Assembly: GCA_946811695.1 (NCBI GenBank)
Contig: OX328123.1
Coordinates: 123,208,929 to 123,272,928, forward strand
DNA: 64,000 bases
Source: Gonocerus acuteangulatus
Taxonomy: Eukaryota; Arthropoda; Insecta; Hemiptera; Coreidae
Reading direction: 5' to 3'
Shown: positions 56,613 through 64,000 of the stretch, one piece after another
Layout of the letters: the number at the start of each line of letters is the position of its first letter
Numbering within the stretch: the stretch's first letter is position 1
Translations under genes and position numbers: made by a program
The notes under the pieces: model-generated
Databases searched by the model: none
Seen by the model: the letters and a program-made list of their open reading frames with translations, nothing else
Told to the model about the DNA's origin: nothing

Positions 56613-57650
56613 CGTCCAATGGACAAAAACCTAAATTTTTGTTTTCTTATATTTAATTCTTAATCCTCAAGCTAAGTTTAGAAACTATTCAAGGAATTAA
56701 AATCGTATAAAACTAATAAATATTAGTTTTATTTTGATCAACAAACACATTAGCAGTATTATAAACAAGGCAAAGTCTTTAAAACCTGCTTTATAGCAAC
56801 AATCAGTTTGAACCTCTGCCGTTGAAGATAGGGCAGTGTTTTTATTAAGTCATCCGAAGGAAATTACGTCAAAACTATTCCTTTTTCATCTGATATAATT
56901 GATTTTGGGTAATTACTCCCTTATTATTTATCCTGAATTATTCTTCATTGATCTTTGAAATTTTTTTTAAGTACAAAACATTGAAAGACCATATCAAAAA
57001 AACTTCATCTCAAGTTTTTTAGAGGTTAAAGTTTACCTCAAGTATAATGTACTGACGACAATTTAGTTTGCCGAAATTTGCCGATTCCAACGATTTTTAT
57101 TATTAGATCCATTATCATTTTTTCCTCCAAATTTGAAAAAAAAATGTGGATAAATCCAAGAAGACGGTATTAATCCTTGGGCAAATGATTCAATTTAATC
57201 TGCAGGATCCTCCTAAAGAAATATTAAGCAATACTAAAAAAACTGATAGTTTAGTCCTATATTATATGTAAAAAATGTGGGTACGTGTTCACCGCAGAGG
57301 AAAAAACTCTTATATAAATATTGGTTGAAGCAATATATCAACATAGAAGAACTTGTTATTAATTTTTATCATAGAAAATGGTAAAGTATTATTATTCTAT
57401 GGTAATATTACTACAATATAATTTACTACTATGCTATTACTATATACAATTATAATATATTTTATAATATTGTTATTAATAATATTATTATTTCTATGAA
57501 TATCACAATTAATATTATTATAGCCGTATAGTATGCATTATTATACTATTGTTACTTTGTTTTGAGTTGATTTCAGTTAATAAAAATGCTTATTTGAAAA
57601 TAACTAGTGGTTAATGATTTTTGTCCATAATCTCCACTACTTTGTTACAT
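56613..57650. other. No gene recognised
   Basis: AT-rich sequence. 57380-57560 is a TAT/ATT-rich low-complexity run. Confidence 0.45.
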
Positions 57651-57651
57651 T

Positions 57652-57757
57652 GTGCGGCGGCAAGAATTTTCTCATCCCACGGCTCTTTGGGAAAATTCCT
57701 GGCTGCACCCTGGATGTTGGCGCTAATGGCCCAGATGTTGAAGCACCGTAAAAAAAG
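57652..57757 (+). mobile_element. SINE-2, 5' truncated
   Basis: CTCATCCCACGGCTC, TGGATGTTGGCGCTAATGGC and GAAGCACCGTAAAAAAA match the 3' half of SINE-2. Its A-tail is the insertion site of family A. Confidence 0.8.
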
Positions 57758-57799
57758 TCCGACTTGCAGGAACTGCGTCATCTTAGCGCGGTTCCAGTT

Positions 57800-57848
<49 letters not shown>

Positions 57849-59080
57849 GGTGCATCTACATCTTGGTCATTAGCGCCGACATCCAGGGTGTAGCGAGGAA
57901 TTTTACCAGCGAGCCGTGGGATGATAAAATTCCTGCCGGAGGTTGGGACTCGAACCCACCATCTCCCGCTTATGAATCCAAGGCGCTAGCCATTAGACCA
58001 CGGGAGACCCCGGATCCTGTTCATATCCCTATTCTCATTTGAAAAGCATAGAGTAGAAACAGATAATTTTTTCCTCGGCCTTTGTTCAAAGGGTTTTACC
58101 TGGGGTCGGGTCCGCAAGACCCTAGAAACCTCTTCTACCGATACTTCATTTCATACGTTTCAATGAATTGGAAAATATCAAAAATTTTCACATATTCCAG
58201 TGTTCTTTTACTATAGTAATAATTCTACAGATAAAATCAATTAAAAAATAAAATAAAAAAAACAACAGCATAAAGGCAATTGAAAATATTCAAAAGAATC
58301 ATCGAATCTTTTTCTCTTGGCAAGCTATATTTCTAACAATGAATTGTTTTTCTTATTTTGCCTAATCTGTTTTATTGTAAAATACATTATCCAACTATAA
58401 GCAATTAAAAAATAACAAGGAATAAAAACAGACAAAAAGAACAGTTCAAATAAGCAAAATCAATTACTTTAATGTTTTATGCACTTATTTCTCCGATTGA
58501 CATCGCCTAATCAAAACTTTCATCAGAACCTTTTTTGTAGAGCATTTAGTAAGCTTTCTAATGGTATTCTTTTGTTCACCAAGATTCTCAATCTTTTTCG
58601 AGATATTAAGGAAAATATACAAAGTTACCAAAACTTTTTATGTTTGTTAATAAAATATTTTATTCTAACCCTTCCTTAACTCCAAACGTAACCAAAATTT
58701 CAACATATTAGTTTTAATGATAGTAAAACATGCAGAAAATGTTTCAACTGAATCCCATGATTCTAAGTACCCAAACCAAAAACGGCATTCAAAAACTATT
58801 TTTCCAATTTTCTCAAAATCGGTTAAAGCTATCGCCTTGAAAATGGTTTCATTCGTTTTTCTAGCCAAAGAAGCCTATAAAACGAGTACATACAAGCTTA
58901 TGAACTCAAAAACGTAAGCGCTACGATTTTTTTTGCGCGAATTTCGCCCCAAACGCCATCTTCCAGTGGGCGGATTTTGTTGGTTAACGAACTTGACCTT
59001 TCAAATCGGGCGACCGATTTTTGTACCAAATTTCATCAAAATCGGACCATTAGGGAGGCCAGAAATCCGCGAACAGACAA

Positions 59081-59139
<59 letters not shown>

Positions 59140-59311
59140 AATAAATATATACACATATATATATATATACAAATTTTAACCACCGTTATTTTCGGTCTCT
59201 AGGGGTTCTGAAACGCGACATTTTCTAGTCGGCACTTCCGGATTGTTTCATTTTATCTACCTCATAAGCGGGGTTCCTCCCTATGGGGGAGGGAGGAACC
59301 GCGCTAAAAGG
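57758..59311 (+). mobile_element. Repeat family A, full length with nested SINE-2
   Basis: It starts GTCCGACTTGCAGGAACTGC right after the SINE-2 A-tail and ends at the perfect hairpin GTTCCTCCCT/AGGGAGGAAC plus CGCGCTAAAA. The internal (TA)n tract is at 59084-59170. A SINE-2 copy sits at 57802-58014. The body matches the copies at 20757 and 25298. Confidence 0.88.
57802..58014 (-). mobile_element. SINE-2, full length with target-site duplication
   Basis: The minus strand opens GGGGTCTCCCGTGGTCTAAT, has B box GTGGGTTCGAGTCCCAACC, a body with GGAATTTTATCATCCCACGG, and the tail GGCGCTAATGACCAAGATGT then GATGCACCGTAAAAAA with a 45-base A-run. Flanks TCCAGTTCA (57793-57801) and TCCTGTTCA (58015-58023) are a 9-bp duplication with one mismatch. 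Confidence 0.92.
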
Positions 59312-60500
59312 AAAAAAAATATATTATTAATTAATAAACAGATTATTACAAAATACTAACAAACAGAGATAAAAAGTATAGTCGACTATAAATAAATCAA
59401 TATCTTATAACAACATAACCAAAGGTTGTCCCTCGGGTGAAAAACTTTGGTGAAAGAAGTGAGAGGTTTTCCAAGCAGGAAGCAGAGGCATGAACCGGTA
59501 TACAAGGTAAGAGATGACATTTTTATTTTTATGCGTAAAAACCATTTTAAATTACTTCATGAACGGATTGCTTAAGTTTCTTGCTCTGAAATAAATCCTT
59601 TTGACGCTAAATGAATATGATAACAACCAGCTCGGCAACATGGGGGGGCTGCCGGGTACTGCTGTTCAGGGCCTGTTTTGAACATTTTGTCTGAACGTAT
59701 TGTAGAAAAAAAAAAAAATCAGAAGATAATGTCGATTATTATTATGGCTGCCAATATTCAAAAAACCATGAAGATAACATTATATCTGCAATCTCTAGGT
59801 CACCTGCCTTAACGAACTGTATTTTTAAAACATGAAAATGGATCCTAATCAAATGCTTATAATTAGTAAGATTAATTTTTAGGCGTGGGGTTGGCTTAAG
59901 TTGAATGTATACAAAGTGTCCATTTAGGACATAAGCCACCCGATCACAAGCATTTGCGAACCATTTGTTGAAATAAGATCTAACCGTCATGAGATTCCAA
60001 GGAGTCCAATTTAGTGATGTGACCAGGTGTCGTCAGTGTGTTCTGTAAGGAGGCCAGTTGTAAGAAAGTTAAAAATTTTCGATTTTTTTTTATCTTTTTT
60101 TTCAAGACTTACCACAGTAACTCAATATCAATTTTTTCAAGAATAATTTGCATTTTTTTTTTTGTTTAATATCACAAAGAAAAAAAACCGGAATATTACT
60201 TTTATTTATTTGATGTTTTTTCTCTCTGGAATTCCAATTACATTATGAAATTGGGAGATAATTTCAGTTCTGAGTATACCGTTGGAAAGCTGATTAACTT
60301 TTGTGAGATTCGGCCGTCTGTAGGATTTGTTTGGAAGAGTAGTGTTTTACGAAAAGTTGACACTAACCAGAAGCTTTTATTAATTTCTACTTTTTGAATT
60401 GATATTACGGTTAGAATGAGGTATTTGTGAACATTGAATATGCATTAGCCTTATAACAAATTTAATGCTGATTTAAAAAAATGTAATGAATCGTTGGAAA
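59312..60500. other. No gene recognised
   Basis: AT-rich. A splice-donor-like ACAAGGTAAGAG at 59505 has an in-frame stop just upstream in the best frame, so no exon is called. Confidence 0.4.
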
Positions 60501-60513
60501 AAAAAAGAAGAAA

Positions 60514-61563
60514 TGTGTATAAGCAGGGAACATTGGAATAAGGTTTTTTTTATTAGAACCATTAGAACGACATATCTCTGGAATGGAGTGAGATAGAAAT
60601 GTGTATAAGCAGGGAACATTGGAATAACGTTTGTTTTTCTTTAGAACCATTAGAACGACATATCTCTGGAACGGAGTGAGATAGCAATGTGTATAAGCAG
60701 AGAACATTGGAATAACGTTTGTTTTTCTTTAGAACCATTAGAACGACATATCTCTGGAACGGAGTGAGATAGAAATGTGTATAAGCAGAGAACATTGGAA
60801 TAACGTTTGTTTTTCTTTAGAACCATTAGAACGACATATCTCTGGAACGGAGTGAGATGGAAATGCGTATAAGCAGGGAACATTGGAATAAGGTTTGTTT
60901 TTCTTTAGAACCATTAGAACGACATATCTCTGGAACGGAGTGAGATGGAAATGTCTATAAGCAGGGACCATTGGAATAACGTTTGTTTTTCTTTAGAACC
61001 ATTAGAACGACATATCTCTGGAACGGAGTGAGATGGAAATGCGTATAAGCAGGGAACATTGGAATAAGGTTTGTTTTTCTTTAGAACCATTAGAACGACA
61101 TATCTCTGGAACGGAGTGAGATGGAAATGTGTATAAGCAGGGAACATTGGAATAACGTTTTTTTTTCATTAGAAGCATTAGAACGACATATCTCTGGAAC
61201 GGAGTGAAAAAGAAATGTGTATAAGCAGGGAACATTGGAATAACGTTTTTTTTTCATTAGAACCATTAGAACGACATATCTCTGGAACGGAGTGAGATAG
61301 AAATGTCTATAAGCAGGGAACATTGGAATTACGTTTTTTTTTTTCATTAGAACCATTAGAACGACATATCTCTGGAAGGGAGTGAAAAAGAAATGTGTAT
61401 AAGCAGGGAACATTGGAATAACGTTTTTTTTTTCATTAGAACGACATATCTCTGGAACCGAGTGAAAAGAAATGTATATAAGCAGGGAACATTGGAATAA
61501 CGTTTTTTTTTTTCATTAGAACCATTAGAACGATTATCTCTGGAACGGAGTGAGATAGAAATG
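60514..61563. repeat. Minisatellite, 88-bp unit, about 12 copies
   Basis: Each unit contains GTGTATAAGCAGGGAACATT, AGAACCATTAGAACGACATA and TCTCTGGAACGGAGTGAGAT. Copies 1-8 have GTTTGTTTTTCTTTAG-type spacers and copies 9-12 have longer T-runs (TTTTTTTTTCATTAG). The unit length is not a multiple of three, and the overlapping minus-strand frames are a by-product. Confidence 0.95.
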
Positions 61564-62820
61564 TGTAGTTGGTGGTGTTGAACTACATTTTTTGTCTATT
61601 TTCATCCCCTCAAGGATTATCATTTACGTGCTATACTCCCTATATGCTCTGGAAGGATATTATTTATTCATTTACAGATGGATTTCGGCGATTCACTTGT
61701 CTGAACAAACGTGTTAATGTTGTATTTCGATGTCTACTACAATCATTAATGTTTGTTTTCTGGTAACATTTTTGAGAGCAAATCTTAATCAAATGTGTAA
61801 ATCAATGTTACGAAACAAATCAGTTTGTATATAAAAGTATGTTATATGGTGTAAGTGAGCATAGTAGAATGCCATGTTTTACATTCTGCATTCACATCTC
61901 CTACAAGCAATGATTGAGTTGATAGTTGTGTGTGCAAGTAGTGTTATTAAAGCGTCAATCACTTAACTGAGTATACTGACGCATGGAATACAATGTGTAC
62001 AAACAATGCAAGTAGGAACCCAACAAGAATAATTATTCTCAAGGAAAGGCCTTAGGGAACTTTAACAACAAAACAAAACAAAAAAAAAAGTACAATTATT
62101 TTAAAGGATTCTGTATTTCTGAACCAACACCCTCCATAAAGGAAAAAAATAAATGAGTAAGTTTGAAATAATTAAATTCTTAAATAACTGCTCAATGTGT
62201 TAATTTAAGCCAGTAGTACAACAGTTAGATCTAAGCCCACTCTGAAATTATTTTTTTTTGTTTAAAATAAGATATTTGATTTTGTCATTTGTCACAATAC
62301 CTAGAAACTGATAGCGAGAAGGTCTGATTGGAGCTCATTAGTTGGTAGGGCCTTCGGGCAAACAGGAAGGACAGTCAAACAGGGAGCGGGTAGCGAATCA
62401 CCGTTTGCCGAGGACACTGACATGTTTGTCCCTTCGGGCGCAAACTATGTATAACCGTCTCCCACCCCTTCTCCTCATTTCCAAACATAAATATTTGAAC
62501 TATTGTGGTCGGTTTCAATTAGTTCTCGACTCTTCCTATGGCCTCTGCTTTCTACTTCTGTGGCGTCTGTTTGATCTGACCGGACCAACGCCGGCTCGCA
62601 TCAAAGTGCCGTTAGGGAATGGTTCACTCACCCCGGGACTCGTTATGACTGCGTGCATAAGGCTGGTGTTGCTATAAGCATTATTCATGCCCTTCTTGTC
62701 TCTACCAATATTTATTGTGGGTTGCAAAGCGGACATTTAGTGCGTTTCCTACCTACAATAAATGCGCATATATCGTCGACCCAATGATGTGAAACGGTAG
62801 TACTGAGATCGGCATTACCC
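61564..62820. other. No gene recognised; includes complex unique island
   Basis: The interval 62320-62760 is GC-balanced and non-repetitive. A 111-codon frame there (62342-62677) has no recognisable domain and conflicts with a minus-strand frame. It is a candidate conserved noncoding island. Confidence 0.35.
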
Positions 62821-62900
62821 ATTCACGAAAAAGTCCGTCACGCAGGAGCTGCATAACTAAGCACTTTTCTCAGAATTTTTGTAGTGTGGACTACATTACT
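62821..62900 (+). repeat. Family A-like 5' end fragment
   Basis: CGAAAAAGTCCGTCACGCAG then GAGCTGCATAACTAAG. Strongly diverged. Confidence 0.45.
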
Positions 62901-63326
62901 AAATAATTTGCTGTAAATAACCTATATAAATAATAGTTCTGCTCAACAAATCTTTAATTGGACCTTGCAGTATTTTCCTCGATAGTATATAGATTACAAA
63001 CAAGAATAAGTCGGCTCAAATACGTCTACATTTAGGGATTACGGATTGTTTATATTAGGGTATTTCATGCTGCAAACTTTATTACTTCATCTTTGAATGA
63101 ATACTGCAGTTACAAAAATGATTTGTCAGTACTACAAATTTATTTCTGGTTTCAGAAAGGTAAGTATGATCGTCTTTCATTATTTATCATAATAAATTAC
63201 CATTAATGTTTGCTTTACGCGATGCGATTTGTAATACCCTTATTGGTAAGTGATTAAGGTTCAGAACTATTGCTGTCCGGCCTCGTCCGGCTTAGTTATA
63301 ATTTTTTCTTATGTGTCAATTAAGTA

Positions 63327-63733
63327 TTGACTTGGAAAAGCAAGAATCAGCTGCCAGAATCTGCCAATTTAAAAATGATAACTGATTTTCTGAAAACAAT
63401 GCTATTATCGAAAAGGGAACTTTTCGAAGTTAGGATCTTACAAAGTCCAAAAAAAAACAGGAAGTATAAAAAATGTACACCAACAATTTCAATTACCAGA
63501 AAAAAATGGAGACATTCTTAAGACATTTACGTGATAAGTGGCAAACAGTAAACCGTACAAAAAGTGTTATTGAGAAAGGTTTCAGTGAATGGCGGAAAGG
63601 TTTGGATTACGATACTCAATCAGATGCAGAAGAAGATTTAAGTATATCTGCCAGTAGCGAATATTGGTGGGGCTATCGAATATTGGAGACGTATTTCATA
63701 TATACTCGAGCGATCCGTATATTTCTAGTATGA
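63327..63733 (+). pseudogene. Decayed coding fragment, possible transposase relative
   Basis: Two + strand frames meet near 63480-63520. The first ends N-R-K-Y-K-K-C-T-P-T-I. The second reads METFLRHLRDKWQTVNR, then EKGFSEWRKG and an acidic DTQSDAEEDLS stretch. The KW..N...EKGF..W pattern loosely resembles 1290-1360 in family D. A frameshift and the lack of splice sites suggest a dead element. A host exon cannot be excluded this close to the window edge. Confidence 0.3.
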
Positions 63734-64000
63734 GTGCGGGAATTCGTTGACATAAAGAAGAGTTTCATTCCTTCACAAGTGAAATAATTAATTTGTTGAA
63801 TGAAACCTTACTTCACCAAGAATGATTTATTAGTTTTGTTCTATTGTTGTGTTTTCAATTATTATTTTCGATGTATTTTTTTTCAATTATTATTATTATT
63901 GGTAATACCTACTCTTGAAGCTTTTTGTTGTTGTTGCATTTAAAACAGTTAAAAAATTTATAAAAAAAAAGCACAAAAATAAAAAATTTGATTAACACTT

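Noticed and set aside
59420..59510. Exon ending at the donor-like ACAAGGTAAGAG
   Set aside because: The best frame has a stop shortly before the donor and the upstream acceptor is poor.
60514..61563. CRISPR-like array or tandem protein-coding repeat
   Set aside because: Whole 88-bp units repeat without unique spacers, the unit is not a multiple of three, and the context is eukaryotic. It is a minisatellite.
62342..62677. 111-codon ORF
   Set aside because: No recognisable domain, a conflicting minus-strand frame, and composition of a noncoding island.

Overview
This is an AT-rich, gene-poor stretch of a eukaryotic nuclear genome, most likely from an arthropod. The evidence is a jockey-clade non-LTR retrotransposon, I/R1-like LINE remnants with RNase H and Cys/His tails, a cecropia-type mariner end, Penelope-like 3' ends, several tRNA-derived SINE families and very many (TA)n microsatellites. 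I cannot name the species. No bacterial features, CRISPR array or functional tRNA/rRNA gene was seen. Most open frames come from repeats or TA tracts.

Layout. 0-2.5 kb: a long palindrome, a TIR DNA transposon (family D) and a nested palindrome cluster. 4-11 kb: a Penelope-type hammerhead-like motif, repeat family C, SINE-2 copies, a MITE (family B), a near-complete reverse copy of repeat family A, and a mariner end. 11-15 kb: two decayed LINE 3' portions and a SINE-1. 18-27 kb: SINE-1, Penelope-like ends, two opposed copies of family E, and a LINE reverse transcriptase split by family A, which itself carries a Penelope-like end. 29.6 kb: a likely host exon. 31.55-36.25 kb: a jockey-type element with 13-bp target-site duplications, intact ORF1 and broken ORF2, inserted in family C. 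37-41 kb: LINE tails, a 5S-rRNA-derived SINE and a spaced inverted repeat. 43-46.4 kb: tandem arrays and a ~790-bp near-perfect palindrome. 50.8 kb: a pogo/Tigger-type MITE. 52.5 kb: a likely terminal host exon. 55-59 kb: a second family D copy, then a SINE-2 / family A / SINE-2 nest. 60.5-61.6 kb: an 88-bp tandem array. 63.3 kb to the end: a decayed coding fragment.

How it fits together. The two exon candidates, both on the + strand, suggest the window may lie in introns of one or two host genes, but I could not identify the proteins. The repeats form a readable insertion history: empty-site comparisons place family A in A-rich targets, SINE-2 entered family A, and the jockey element entered family C. 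The most unusual signals are a 5S-derived SINE that shares its 3' tail with tRNA-derived SINE-2, recurrent hammerhead-like 3' motifs, family A's fixed internal (TA)n tract with a terminal hairpin, and the 45.4-46.2 kb palindrome. Islands of complex, non-repetitive sequence (5.0, 11.0, 16.3, 17.4, 29.0, 38.4, 49.4 and 62.4 kb) may be conserved noncoding DNA.
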